Assembly: GCA_011772425.1 (NCBI GenBank)
Contig: WVZO01000761.1
Span: 1 to 40,934, forward strand
Source of the DNA: Candidatus Aminicenantota bacterium
GTDB taxonomy: Bacteria; Acidobacteriota; Aminicenantia; UBA2199
Direction: 5' to 3'
Length of the DNA: 40,934 bases
This document shows, one piece after another, positions 1 to 8,431 of this stretch (position 1 is its first letter; every line of letters starts with the position of its first letter). Both the position numbers and the translations under genes were made by a program. Below the pieces are notes generated by a model that worked only from the letters and a program-made list of their open reading frames with translations, searched no databases and was not told where the DNA came from.

Positions 1-839
1 TCCCAGGCCTTATTTTTTTCAGTCAGGCATTTAGGGGGTTCGGAACCATCCACTGGAGCCAGGAACAGGTCGAAGTTGGTGGACCATGCTTCTTCCCTTC
101 CGCTGTTGGCAGTGGTGAAAACGATTCCTTTACTATCCGGCGTAAAAGTGAACTCCTCGGAACCGCCAAAAGGTTTTAATGGGCAGTCAGCATCCATTTC
201 TTTCATTACATCCACAGGAGTGCCGCCGCCGATGGGCATGACAAAAATATGAGATCGCCGGCCATCCATCCAGGTATCCCAATGGCGAATAAATATGCGG
301 GTGTAAACCTTGCCTGAAAATTTCCGGTTTTCGATTTTTTCTAATTTCTTTTTGGTTTCTTCCACGCTGGTGTTGGGGAATACTTCCATGGTAAAAGCCA
401 TCTTTGTTCCATCAGGTGAGATCATGAGGTTCCCCACATCCAGGGGTTGTTTAGTGACCTGGAATGCTTCTCCGCCTTCCACGGCAATCTTCCACACCTG
501 GGAAGATTTGGAGCGGCTGGAGAGGAAGTAGATGGTTTTACCGTCTTTGGACCAGCAGGGGTTGTAATCTGCTGCCGGGTCAGAGGTTAAGCGTCTCAGG
601 CCTTTGCCGTTGGTGCCTACCAACCACAAGTCGGTACGACCTTTATTGGCTTCCAGGTCGGTTTTGCGCAGTACAAAAGCGATCCATTGGCCGTCCGGTG
701 ACACTTGCACACCGGAGATACGATCCATTGCCAGCAAATCGTGTACTGAAAACGGATGGGGCGTTTCAGCAGTTTCGGCATAGACGCTCGATCCGCTCAA
801 TATTAAAAAACAAATAATACCGATCATCAAATAACGCAT
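1..839 (-). CDS. S9-family prolyl oligopeptidase-like peptidase, N-terminal part (runs off the left edge)
   Basis: Absent from the ORF track because it has no stop inside the window. Reading the minus strand from the ATG at 839 gives 279 open codons. They start with a signal peptide (MRYLMIGIICFLILSG) and continue with propeller repeats such as GVQVSPDGQWIAFVLRK, PCWSKDGKTIYFLSSRS and NLMISPDGTKMAFTMEV. These are the WD40/PD40-like blades found in front of the alpha/beta-hydrolase domain of dipeptidyl and acylaminoacyl peptidases (family S9). The catalytic Ser-Asp-His domain would lie beyond position 1. A good ribosome site (AAGGAGG) sits about 6 nt upstream of the ATG. The product is probably an exported peptidase that degrades peptides in the periplasm. 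The propeller alone could also be a TolB-like protein, but the N-terminal phrase PFSVHDLLAMDRISGVQVSP is typical of S9 enzymes. Confidence 0.85.
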   Translation of the reverse strand, partial: MRYLMIGIICFLILSGSSVYAETAETPHPFSVHDLLAMDRISGVQVSPDGQWIAFVLRKTDLEANKGRTDLWLVGTNGKGLRRLTSDPAADYNPCWSKDGKTIYFLSSRSKSSQVWKIAVEGGEAFQVTKQPLDVGNLMISPDGTKMAFTMEVFPNTSVEETKKKLEKIENRKFSGKVYTRIFIRHWDTWMDGRRSHIFVMPIGGGTPVDVMKEMDADCPLKPFGGSEEFTFTPDSKGIVFTTANSGREEAWSTNFDLFLAPVDGSEPPKCLTEKNKAW

Positions 840-959
840 TTCAATCCTCCTTAAATTTGTAAGTTTTAGTATTTAGAAGACATAGTACCTCAAAGCATTT
901 TTTATGTCAAATTTTTAGCCCTGAAGGCATTTATAATGGGGTAAAATACACGAAGAAAC

Positions 960-1020
960 ACGAATATGACACACCCCACCCCTTCGGTGGGTCCTATGGA
1001 GCACCCCTCTCAAGAGGGGA
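960..1020. repeat. Short intergenic repeat segment with hairpins
   Basis: This part of the 420-nt gap between the S9 peptidase and the DDAH gene holds CACGAAGAAACACGAA followed by two small hairpins (ACCCCTTCGGTGGGT and CCCCTCTCAAGAGGGG). Similar pieces occur near 8338-8365 (CACGAAGTTACACGAAGG) and 24375-24420 (CTATGGCTCCCCTCGCCGAGGGG). The 77-aa ORF in the track here is an artefact of the repeat. No gene is seen between 840 and 1259. Confidence 0.55.
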
Positions 1021-1065
1021 TTGCTTGGACTGAATGGGGCACGATGTTGGAAACCCCGTAACACA

Positions 1066-1150
1066 GACTGACCATGTATGAAAAGCTTTTGCGGGGGGTC
1101 CAGGGGGGCAGTTTTCTCGAAAAGAGCCCCCTTGGCCGTCGGAGACATAG
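1066..1150 (+). repeat. Dispersed intergenic hairpin element, copy 1
   Basis: It starts with GACTGACCATGTATGAAAAG, then CTTTTGCGGGGGGTCC, a GC-rich stem (GGGGGC ... GCCCCC) enclosing TTTTCTCGAAAA, and ends with TTGGCCGTCGGAGACA. The same order of blocks occurs at 8432-8603 and, inverted, at 24162-24256. The blocks flanking the stem are conserved while the centre of the hairpin varies. Confidence 0.7.
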
Positions 1151-1259
1151 ATTAATGGTGAATTTAGGCAAAATTGTTTGATTGCATTATCCGTTAATTT
1201 TGTATAAAATATGCTTTGGATAGCTTGCTAAATAAACTGAATTGATTAAGGAGAAAGAA

Positions 1260-2027
1260 ATGTTCAAATTCAAAAATGCAATTGTTCGAAGACCGGGGCG
1301 TTCATTGGTAGGGGGAATCACTTCTGCCAATTTGGGAAAACCCGATTATGAACTGGCACTTCAACAGCATGGTAAGTATATAGATGCTCTTAAACGCTGC
1401 GGTGTCGAGGTGACGATATTGGAAGCTGACGAGCGGTATCCTGATTCTGTATTTGTGGAAGATACCGCGGTATTAACTGAGAAATGCGCGGTCATCACCT
1501 ATCCGGGGGCAGCATCCCGGCAAGGAGAAGAAGTTTCTATAAAGGAAGCCTTAACAAAATTCTATACGACTATCGAGTGCATCGAGGCCCCAGGCACTCT
1601 TGACGGCGGTGATGTGATGATGGTGGGGGAACATTTTTATGTGGGGCTTTCGGAACGCACCAATGAAGAAGGTGCCCGGCAGTTTGCTGAAATTTTAGAT
1701 AAGTACGGATATACGGTTTCTAATGTTTTCATGGAAAAATTCCTCCATCTTAAATCCGGTTTGGCGTACCTGGAAAACAACAATCTTCTGGTGGCGGGTG
1801 AGTTTATCAATCACCCGGAGTTTGAGAAATTCAATCGCATTATTATTGATGAATCGGAGAGTTATGCGGGCAATTGTATTTGGGTGAATGATGTGGTGCT
1901 GGTGCCCCTGCGATACCCGAAGACAAAGATAGCCATTGAACAAGCAGGTTATAAAGTAATAGAAGTGGATGTGTCGGAGTTCCGGAAATTGGATGGTGGT
2001 TTAAGTTGTTTATCTTTGCGATTTTAG
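1260..2027 (+). CDS. Dimethylarginine dimethylaminohydrolase (DDAH)-like guanidino-modifying hydrolase
   Basis: This 255-aa protein belongs to the arginine deiminase/DDAH amidinotransferase-fold superfamily, which hydrolyses the guanidino carbon of arginine or methylated arginines through a covalent cysteine intermediate. Visible landmarks are SVFVEDTAVL (substrate-binding acids), GTLDGGDVM, FLHLKSG with the probable catalytic His163, and the C-terminal LDGGLSCLSLRF with the nucleophile Cys250. The positions match the roughly 254-aa DDAH enzymes (Cys249, His162 in the Pseudomonas enzyme). The track start is a TTG at 1242 inside the ribosome site; AAGGAG at 1248 sits 6 nt before the ATG at 1260, so that start is preferred. 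It stands alone, so its pathway is not shown by context. The substrate (dimethylarginine or arginine) cannot be settled from sequence alone. Confidence 0.88.
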   Translation: MFKFKNAIVRRPGRSLVGGITSANLGKPDYELALQQHGKYIDALKRCGVEVTILEADERYPDSVFVEDTAVLTEKCAVITYPGAASRQGEEVSIKEALTKFYTTIECIEAPGTLDGGDVMMVGEHFYVGLSERTNEEGARQFAEILDKYGYTVSNVFMEKFLHLKSGLAYLENNNLLVAGEFINHPEFEKFNRIIIDESESYAGNCIWVNDVVLVPLRYPKTKIAIEQAGYKVIEVDVSEFRKLDGGLSCLSLRF

Positions 2028-2034
2028 AATTTTA

Positions 2035-2133
2035 GCCACAGAGGCGGGTAGCACCTGCAGCTAAAAAACAGAGGACACAGAGTTAAAAAAAAATCTTTTC
2101 TCTGTGATCTCGTTGGTACGTGCTCTCTGTGGC
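2035..2133. repeat. Nested inverted repeat of CACAGAG type, possible terminator
   Basis: GCCACAGAG (2035-2043) pairs perfectly with CTCTGTGGC (2125-2133), and inside it CACAGAG (2076-2082) pairs with CTCTGTG (2100-2106) around an A-rich loop. This nested palindrome lies directly downstream of the DDAH gene and could help end its transcript, although no clean T-run follows the outer stem. Confidence 0.6.
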
Positions 2134-2267
2134 AAAGAATATTCTGCCGGAAGATGGCAAGCTTTTTGTTAGGTAACCTTTTTCACAAAGAAATAGAGAA
2201 CGTGATGTTACAAAAACTCACCCTTGATGTTTACCGATTAAAATTGAAATTATTTATAATTTTCATA

Positions 2268-2296
2268 TTGACAGCCTGTTCCAAATATATTATTAT
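2268..2296 (+). promoter_or_regulatory. Sigma70-like promoter for the 2324 gene
   Basis: TTGACA (2268-2273), a 17-nt spacer and TATTAT (2291-2296), placed 28 nt before the start codon of the following gene. The -35 box is a perfect consensus match. Confidence 0.65.
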
Positions 2297-2323
2297 AAAT
2301 TTCAATAAATAAAGGAGATGAAA

Positions 2324-3208
2324 ATGAAATTATCCGAGAAAGAAGCAAATTTGTTTTATAAATTAAACCCCGCTTTGCTATTTTATGTAAATACCAGGTT
2401 GAAAATAGTTAAAAATATCGCGGAACCCCAGGATTTCGTGGATTGCCCTTTAGAAGAAAAGGTCAGAGTCAGGAATGCGTTGTATGAAAACATCGGATTA
2501 ATCGACTCATTTGTGCAGGATAATCCCTCGGGTTTTTCCAGCGAAGAGCTGGAAATCGTTAAAAGCTGGAAACACTTTGTTTCCGGCACCTTCTACCTGG
2601 TTCGTTTTCTTACCAATTACGCGGTATTTCTTGATACCGGTGATCCGCCTTGTGTCTATGGGGTATTGGGGATTATCAATTCAATTGATGAAAAGTGTGG
2701 GGATTCTGTTCCTATAATGGTGAATACGTTCCTTCTGCCCTTTAAGGGGAAAATCATATACGATGGATTCTTAGGCTTTCACAATATCTATTTTGGCAGC
2801 GGGATCCGTAAAAACCTTAACCGTTCTTACCAGGAATCTAAGGCCCGGTTCGGCATTATAACATCCCTGCCCTATTCGCCGAAAGAAGCAGCGCAAAATG
2901 ATGAGGAAATGTTGAAGTTTTACTTGAAAAATGAACGCAACCGCGAATACTATTGGAAAGATATCCGGGAGCTGGCACTTAAGAGCCCGGAGAATCTGAC
3001 CCTGTACCACCAGGAAATGGGAAAAGTCCACGCCCGGAGATTCAAAAATGAGCTTCGGGAAATGGGTTTCAAAAATACCTGGTTTGCAGTACTTCAGGGC
3101 CTCATCATTGCCAGTGGCTCCAGCAAAGACCACCTGCAGAAAAACCTGGACGCTGTCCTGCCTCCTGGAAAAGCCCCTCACGTCTACACCTTCCAACTCA
3201 AAAAATAG
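2324..3208 (+). CDS. Conserved-looking hypothetical protein, 294 aa
   Basis: I do not recognise a family. The protein looks soluble and cytoplasmic. It has no signal peptide or clear membrane helix and is rich in charged residues toward the C-terminus, with a long predicted helical stretch around NREYYWKDIRELALKSPENL. The track start (ATG 2318) touches the AAAGGAG ribosome site, so the second ATG at 2324 (6-nt spacing) is the better start. It has its own strong promoter and is convergent with the TPR-S gene, with only 33 nt between the stops. Coding is supported by the promoter, the ribosome site and continuous length; function is unknown. Confidence 0.75.
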   Translation: MKLSEKEANLFYKLNPALLFYVNTRLKIVKNIAEPQDFVDCPLEEKVRVRNALYENIGLIDSFVQDNPSGFSSEELEIVKSWKHFVSGTFYLVRFLTNYAVFLDTGDPPCVYGVLGIINSIDEKCGDSVPIMVNTFLLPFKGKIIYDGFLGFHNIYFGSGIRKNLNRSYQESKARFGIITSLPYSPKEAAQNDEEMLKFYLKNERNREYYWKDIRELALKSPENLTLYHQEMGKVHARRFKNELREMGFKNTWFAVLQGLIIASGSSKDHLQKNLDAVLPPGKAPHVYTFQLKK

Positions 3209-3241
3209 AATTTTATTGATTTTTTCGCCTGTCCCCTTTCT

Positions 3242-4570
3242 CTATGTTTTCTTCAACAGTTCTTCTTCAATTTTTTTGATCCATGCGGTATCTTCATTCC
3301 GCTTTTCCCTGGTTTCCCGGATTAAACGAAGATTGCGGGCTGTGGTTTCCGGTTCCCAGGGCTCACGAATCGAGGCAAGCGAGTTCTCTAAATATTCTAT
3401 GGCTTGCGCCTGATCGTTGGCTAAGACCGACAATTCCAGGAGCGTGGCATAATCCCAGTAATCCGGTTCTCCTCTGGCAATTTTCTGTTTTACCGCATAC
3501 ATGACCACCGGCAACAATTCTTTTTGCCTGGGATCATCCGGGTTAAGGAGTTCCAGGAGGGTGACCGCATTCACCCCAGGAAAAAAATCCCGCCAATCCG
3601 CTTCAAACCCTTTAATATAGGTTTCAACAGCTTTTTTCAGGAATCCTTTGGCGATGAATTCATCGCCTTCGTTTTTCGCCTCTTCCCAGCGGTCCTTGTA
3701 GACTCGGCCAAGAAGGCCGTAGGTCTCGCTGCTGGGACCACTTTTTTTTATGATCTCCAGCAAGGTGTCTTCAGCTTTATCTCTCTGTTTGTTTCGATTC
3801 AAAGCAAAGGCGAGCTGCTCTTGAATCATTACCCGGTCAGATAGCGGCCTGGGCATCTCGCTCACCAATTCGATCATTTCATCCCAGGCTTTTGTGGCCC
3901 TGTACGATAGAAAAAGATCGATGAGAATGCCGGATTCTACATCGCTGATTTCACCAAGTTCTTTTTCCACTTCTTTGACAGCTTCTTTATTTTTTTTGCG
4001 TGCCTCTTTTAACTTTTCTTTGATTTGCTGCGAATATAAGACTTGTTCACGGAATATGTCGGTCGCTTCATGGGCCAGGGACTGGGGTTTTAACTCCTTA
4101 AACAATTGAAATAAAGGACTGTCCACGTAAGTTTCAGCCTTTATTTGTTCCAGTTTCATTTTTAGGTTGGCAAGGCCTGTGTCTTTATCCGTTAATCTCC
4201 CATTATTATCCAGTTTGTAAGGTAGTGCGCGCAGCATGTTTAGATCAAAGGGGAGTTGCATTCTTTCATTAAAAATAAGAACGGTTTTAAAAGGGCGTAC
4301 CGCGTGACGAACCCCAAGCTCATAAAAAACATTAGCATTAGCGGTTGTCAGATCGGCAACGGCGTACTCACAAAGAATCAATCGCTCAAACATGGCTTTG
4401 TGAATCATCCCTCCTGCTTTTTCTTCATCCGCCCGGATGGGTTCAAGACCGGCATGTTCAATGGCCGGATGAATCATTTCATCGTAAATGGCATCAAAAT
4501 TGATTTTGATGCCTGAAGGGTCTGTCTTAATTCCAAAAGGCATTAATACAAAACACAACGGTTTAGCCAT
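3242..4570 (-). CDS. Deoxyribosyltransferase-like (DrHyd/TIR-like) N-terminus fused to TPR-S / MAP3K TRAFs-binding domain
   Basis: 442 aa. Residues 1-130 form a Rossmann-like nucleoside 2-deoxyribosyltransferase-type domain. It opens with CFVLMPF and contains VADLTTANANVFYELGVRHA, in which Glu84 of the YELG motif occupies the usual catalytic position. Residues 190-215 look like a charged coiled coil. The rest is a TPR array with the hallmark GFEADWRDFFPGVNAVTLLE, characteristic of the domain called MAP3K TRAFs-binding (DUF4071) or TPR-S. Family knowledge ties such proteins to nucleotide-sensing or NAD/nucleoside-cleaving modules in bacterial conflict systems. The start codon overlaps the end of the upstream 2TM gene by 8 nt, so the two are probably co-translated. 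I infer that this protein is the sensor or enzyme and the membrane protein is its partner. No experimental activity can be inferred. Confidence 0.8.
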   Translation of the reverse strand: MAKPLCFVLMPFGIKTDPSGIKINFDAIYDEMIHPAIEHAGLEPIRADEEKAGGMIHKAMFERLILCEYAVADLTTANANVFYELGVRHAVRPFKTVLIFNERMQLPFDLNMLRALPYKLDNNGRLTDKDTGLANLKMKLEQIKAETYVDSPLFQLFKELKPQSLAHEATDIFREQVLYSQQIKEKLKEARKKNKEAVKEVEKELGEISDVESGILIDLFLSYRATKAWDEMIELVSEMPRPLSDRVMIQEQLAFALNRNKQRDKAEDTLLEIIKKSGPSSETYGLLGRVYKDRWEEAKNEGDEFIAKGFLKKAVETYIKGFEADWRDFFPGVNAVTLLELLNPDDPRQKELLPVVMYAVKQKIARGEPDYWDYATLLELSVLANDQAQAIEYLENSLASIREPWEPETTARNLRLIRETREKRNEDTAWIKKIEEELLKKT

Positions 4571-5585
4571 TTTTTACCTCCTTTTGCTTTGCCCAGAGAT
4601 CCTCTAACGCTTTTTGCATATTCTGTACCCAGCGGCTCAACTCGGACTGGAGGACTTTCTCCGTGCTGTCAACCATTTGCCGGATATTCCCGGGGTCTTT
4701 TTTCTGCACATCGGGCAGGTCGGACCACCAGCCTTTAATATGGATCAGGGAGTATTTGGCCTGGTTGTAGATCATTAAATTGTTATCCACCTGGCGGTAC
4801 TCCAGGAAAGTGGTAAAAATTCCTACCAGGGTGACGGTTAAAGCTACCCACAATTGCAGGCCAATGGCTGCCAGGAACGTCCCGATACCGCCAAAGATGA
4901 CAATAAGCCACTGGCACAATTTCAATTGCCGTTCCATTTTTTTGGTTCTTTTCGTATAATAATTGACCTGGTCACCGAGTCTCACTTCCAGGTATCGATC
5001 CGGCGTCAACGGGGAGAAGCCGTCATCTTTATCTGCTTCGGGTGATTCATCCATATACGGCGGAAGACTACCTTTATATTCTCCCAGGGCCATCTTGCTC
5101 ACATCGGTTTCCATTAACCAACTGCCAACCTGGGAAAGCTTTTCCCTTAATATATCTTTCCTCTGAACTCCTGAATTTGAATCCTCCGTTCCTTCTTCTT
5201 TACTGGGAGGAAGATTAGAGAGTGTTCGGTAACGGTAAATTCCGCTTTTTATCTCTTCCGCGGCCCTGCGCAGCGGTAACCACTTATTACCGGGTTTAAA
5301 AAGGTTGGTAATGGTCATCAAAATGGAAACAGTAACGGGTGCAACAATCACCGTGTAACGCAAAATAATTTCCACCCAGTGGCTTGCCGGAAAGATCGAT
5401 GAAATTTTAACCAATTGTGTATGAACCAATGCCAGAACCGTTGCAAGACCGCCTAATAGAAGTATCCAGAACTGGAGACGGTTGAAACTCTTTTGCTGTT
5501 TTATTGAATTCAGGTCATAGTCTGCAAACTTCTGCCAGGCATCTGTTAAAACTGAATCATGTTTAGGAGATTGTTCCGCACTCAC
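4563..5585 (-). CDS. DUF4231/SLATT-like membrane protein with two 2TM modules
   Basis: 340 aa with two pairs of membrane helices (about residues 38-58 and 72-95, then 224-242 and 244-262). Each pair is followed by a conserved amphipathic segment (WLPLRRAAEEIKSGIYRYR, and later EYRQVDNNLMIYNQAKYSL). This is the pattern of DUF4231 and the related SLATT 2TM domains, which are proposed membrane-perturbing effectors paired with nucleotide-signal sensors. The C-terminus is helical. Translation probably begins at GTG 5585, since GGAGGTGA lies upstream at the right distance. The stop overlaps the start of the TPR-S gene, giving an operon of membrane protein followed by sensor or enzyme. A duplicated 2TM unit within one chain is notable. 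The family assignment is from pattern recognition, not a search. Confidence 0.8.
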   Translation of the reverse strand: MSAEQSPKHDSVLTDAWQKFADYDLNSIKQQKSFNRLQFWILLLGGLATVLALVHTQLVKISSIFPASHWVEIILRYTVIVAPVTVSILMTITNLFKPGNKWLPLRRAAEEIKSGIYRYRTLSNLPPSKEEGTEDSNSGVQRKDILREKLSQVGSWLMETDVSKMALGEYKGSLPPYMDESPEADKDDGFSPLTPDRYLEVRLGDQVNYYTKRTKKMERQLKLCQWLIVIFGGIGTFLAAIGLQLWVALTVTLVGIFTTFLEYRQVDNNLMIYNQAKYSLIHIKGWWSDLPDVQKKDPGNIRQMVDSTEKVLQSELSRWVQNMQKALEDLWAKQKEVKNG

Positions 5586-5615
5586 GTTTCACCTCCATCT
5601 AACTCTGAAAAAATA

Positions 5616-5644
5616 ATTAAATCACAATGGAAAAGGAATGTCAA
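5616..5644 (-). promoter_or_regulatory. Promoter of the DUF4231 / TPR-S operon
   Basis: On the minus strand: TTGACA (5644-5639), 17-nt spacer, TTTAAT (5621-5616), about 30 nt upstream of the GTG start. The match to the sigma70 consensus is good and suggests one transcript for both genes. Confidence 0.65.
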
Positions 5645-5748
5645 ATGAAATTATTTTTTAGGCAGCAATTCTCCTGTCTGCTGCACGGCGAAATCTTTTT
5701 TGCCCCTGGGGTTTAAGAAAATCCCCGGCGGGATTTAAATTTATTTCA

Positions 5749-5832
5749 GAGATATTTTTAAAAAATTCTGAGAAAATTTCAAAAAACTCTGAAAAAAAAA
5801 ATTTTTTTTTTGAGATTTATTTTTTTATCTTT
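5749..5832. repeat. 21-nt-period array D (AT-rich)
   Basis: Four consecutive units of exactly 21 nt begin at 5749, 5770, 5791 and 5812 (GAGATATTTTTAAAAAATTC..., GAGAAAATTTCAAAAAACTC..., then G plus A10T10, then GAGATTTATTTTTTTATC...). The phase is kept to another GAGAAA at 5854, two periods on. Most units start with GAG. The third unit is a perfect A10T10 tract, which should be strongly bent or structured. The rest of the 5586-5986 gap is AT-rich and holds no recognisable gene. Confidence 0.6.
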
Positions 5833-5986
5833 AAAACTTTTGAGAAAAATAATGAGAAATTGGTTTTATGCCATGTATTATCGGGTATAATTGGTGCTGG
5901 TTCTATCGAGAAGCCCGGCGCTTTTTACTTTTTGCCGGTTTTGTCCAAAATGAGTGCTTATTTGCTTATAAAAAGCAAAAATTCTT

Positions 5987-8179
5987 TTACGTGCTTTCTG
6001 CTTTTTTAGGGGCCAGGAATTTGTTGTACAGCAGGAGGCAAAGGATGGTTACCACGCCGATGCTGGCAAACACAAGCCACAGGGTCCGCGGCTGGTTCAG
6101 GTTTTTCACAAAGTGCACGTAAAGTTTGGCCCCAACGATACCACCCACTGAACTTCCAAATACTCCGTAAAGGAAAATATAACCCATGTACATGGCCTTT
6201 TTATCCGACGGCGCTGTCAAACCCACGTAGCTGATGAATTTGGGGTGGGCGGTCATTTCACCGACGGAGAATATGATGATGCCCGCCATAAATACCCAGA
6301 TATGGGTGGATACGGCCAGCATGGCTATACCGATGGTGCCGAGGATAATACCGGTTATCATGGTGGGCATGGCTTTTTTATTCTTGACAATGGCTGAAAT
6401 AGCCAATTGCAATATAATAATGGTACCGGCATTGATTACGGTTACATGTTCCACATCAAAAAACCAGTTGCTTTTAATGCCGAAGAATCCCAGGAAACTA
6501 TTGATGGCATTGTTCAACGCAGTGGCATCCACATAAGCCTGGACATACCATAACACGGAATCGAACATCTGGAAATAGAGTACCCAGAACCCGGAGTAAA
6601 GAACGATCATTAACAGGAATTTTGCATGGTCCATAAATTTATGGGTGTCGGTTTTATCGATGATAAACAAGGACATGATGGAAAAGTAGATAACGGAACA
6701 AAGGATTCGCGCCAGTGTATCAAGACCCGGTATTAACCAGATAACCAATATAACTAACGGTACAACAAATTTGGGAATTTGCATGCCGGAAGATTTAATT
6801 CCAGGATTTACCGGCTGTTTTTGCTTTTTATTATTGATGGAAACCGCAGCAATGAACAGCCCGATCAATATCAACGATATCACGAATAATAGGAAAAACG
6901 AACGGCCTCCCAACTGGTTATAAACCTTGTTGCAGTTTGCCTGGGTAATGCCTCGCAGGGCCGGGATTTTATGTATTTCTTTCAGCAGGTCTTGTTTTTG
7001 AGTTTTATATTTCTTCGGTTCTTTGAGAAAAACCTTATATTGGGCCTCAGTGATTTTTTTAACGCTGAAGGGAGTGGTTTCAGCGGGATTGGCTTCAAAG
7101 ATCAGTTCGATTTTATTATCCGACTGTTTGATGTAATTTCTAATATCATTCTCAGTGATGGATTGCAGCGCTGGATTTTCGCTGAGATCTTTCAGCAAAT
7201 CCCCGATGAAATCGTCGATATATACAGGTTTATAGATGGTCAGATCGATAATGTCAGGTGTTTCTTCCCGTGGTTCTAATAGGTAAGGTTTTTCCTCTTG
7301 CATGTTGCGTTCCACGGTAAATATGAGTGTTTTTTCTCCTTTTTCAATACCAACGGCTGCAAATTTTTCGGAGGCGGGCTGCACACTAAGATAACTCATG
7401 ACAGAATATCCCAGTAAGAGAACCAGTACAAGAGTGATAATAATTTTCCAGGCGCCGGATTTTTTCATGAGGTTGTACAACAGTACGATTGGGGAGTAGA
7501 TGATTTCAAACGCATTGGCAAGGGTCTGGATTAAATTGGCTTTTTCTCTCTCTTTTGCCTTTTCTTCCACTTCTTGCTGTTTGGTAGGCTCTTTAAAGAA
7601 AAAAGCGGTGGGAATAAGCATGGCAGCCGTACAGATGCCAGAGGCAATAATCACATAGGTGGGGTTGATGCTTTTTAATATAGGCACCAGGAACAGGGGA
7701 AATAAGAACGCGCCCATGTTAATGGACCAGTAATAAATACCGAAGGCCTGGGTGCTGTTGGATTCGTCGGTAATCTTGGCAATGGTCCCGGAGATCATGG
7801 GTTTGAATGTCCCGGCACCGAATCCCATAATGACCAGGGCAACAAAAACTGCTGTATAGGAGGTCATTTGACTGGTGAGGAAATAACCGCCGCCTAACAG
7901 CGTAAACGCCACCATCAGTACTTTGCGGTACCCGAAACGATCGGCAATCGCACCCGCCAGAATGGGTAAAAAGTAAAGCAAAGGCTGGATGACACCTTTA
8001 ATGATACCGACGTTCTCTTCGGGAAACCCCAACGAGTATACGAAATACTGGGATAGAAAACTCATCATCCCATAATACGCGCCGCGTTCAAAAAACTCGA
8101 ACATCACCACCAGCCAGAACTGGCCGGAGAATTTTGTAAAGAATCCTTTTTTGGCTTGTTTTGGTTGTTCATTTGTCAT
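5987..8179 (-). CDS. POT/PTR-family proton-coupled peptide transporter with central insert
   Basis: 730 aa, inner-membrane MFS protein. The POT signature ExxERxxxYYG is visible near the N-terminus (EFFERGAYYG, residues 28-37), followed by the MFS loop ADRFGYRK and the POT-like GTFKPMISG. Proton-coupled oligopeptide transporters usually have about 450-550 residues. Here the centre carries an extra helix (246-264), a soluble domain of about 160 residues (265-425) and a second helix (427-447) before the C-terminal helices resume. This is where bacterial POTs often have the HA/HB helix pair, so the soluble domain probably sits between those helices. A ribosome site (GAGGTAAT) precedes the ATG. 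It is apparently monocistronic. Substrate preference is unknown. Confidence 0.82.
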   Translation of the reverse strand: MTNEQPKQAKKGFFTKFSGQFWLVVMFEFFERGAYYGMMSFLSQYFVYSLGFPEENVGIIKGVIQPLLYFLPILAGAIADRFGYRKVLMVAFTLLGGGYFLTSQMTSYTAVFVALVIMGFGAGTFKPMISGTIAKITDESNSTQAFGIYYWSINMGAFLFPLFLVPILKSINPTYVIIASGICTAAMLIPTAFFFKEPTKQQEVEEKAKEREKANLIQTLANAFEIIYSPIVLLYNLMKKSGAWKIIITLVLVLLLGYSVMSYLSVQPASEKFAAVGIEKGEKTLIFTVERNMQEEKPYLLEPREETPDIIDLTIYKPVYIDDFIGDLLKDLSENPALQSITENDIRNYIKQSDNKIELIFEANPAETTPFSVKKITEAQYKVFLKEPKKYKTQKQDLLKEIHKIPALRGITQANCNKVYNQLGGRSFFLLFVISLILIGLFIAAVSINNKKQKQPVNPGIKSSGMQIPKFVVPLVILVIWLIPGLDTLARILCSVIYFSIMSLFIIDKTDTHKFMDHAKFLLMIVLYSGFWVLYFQMFDSVLWYVQAYVDATALNNAINSFLGFFGIKSNWFFDVEHVTVINAGTIIILQLAISAIVKNKKAMPTMITGIILGTIGIAMLAVSTHIWVFMAGIIIFSVGEMTAHPKFISYVGLTAPSDKKAMYMGYIFLYGVFGSSVGGIVGAKLYVHFVKNLNQPRTLWLVFASIGVVTILCLLLYNKFLAPKKAEST

Positions 8180-8431
8180 GATATTACCTCATTTGCTCTT
8201 TTGTATGTTAATATTTAATTTTTTTTACTTGAATCTGGAAATGATAATACCAGGGTTAATGGTATGAAGTAGAATAATATCAATTAATCGAGAAAAAAGC
8301 AAGGAAAAAAATAGCCCTTCAGCATTTCTAATTTTAGCCACGAAGTTACACGAAGGTACACGAACATAAGAGAAGAAGATAAGAAAAAAAATGGTACCAA
8401 TGGGAAATACCATTATGAAGCATGGTACGAT

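Noticed and set aside
310-817. Plus-strand ORFs of 73 and 117 aa
   Set aside because: They lie opposite the minus-strand S9 peptidase frame, which has a signal peptide, propeller motifs and a ribosome site.
915-1148. 77-aa minus-strand ORF
   Set aside because: It spans the dispersed hairpin element and other repeat pieces. Similar peptides arise at other copies, and there is no ribosome site.
1182-1208. Promoter before the DDAH gene (TTGCAT and TATAAA)
   Set aside because: The spacer is only 15 nt and other pairings are equally possible; not strong enough to list.
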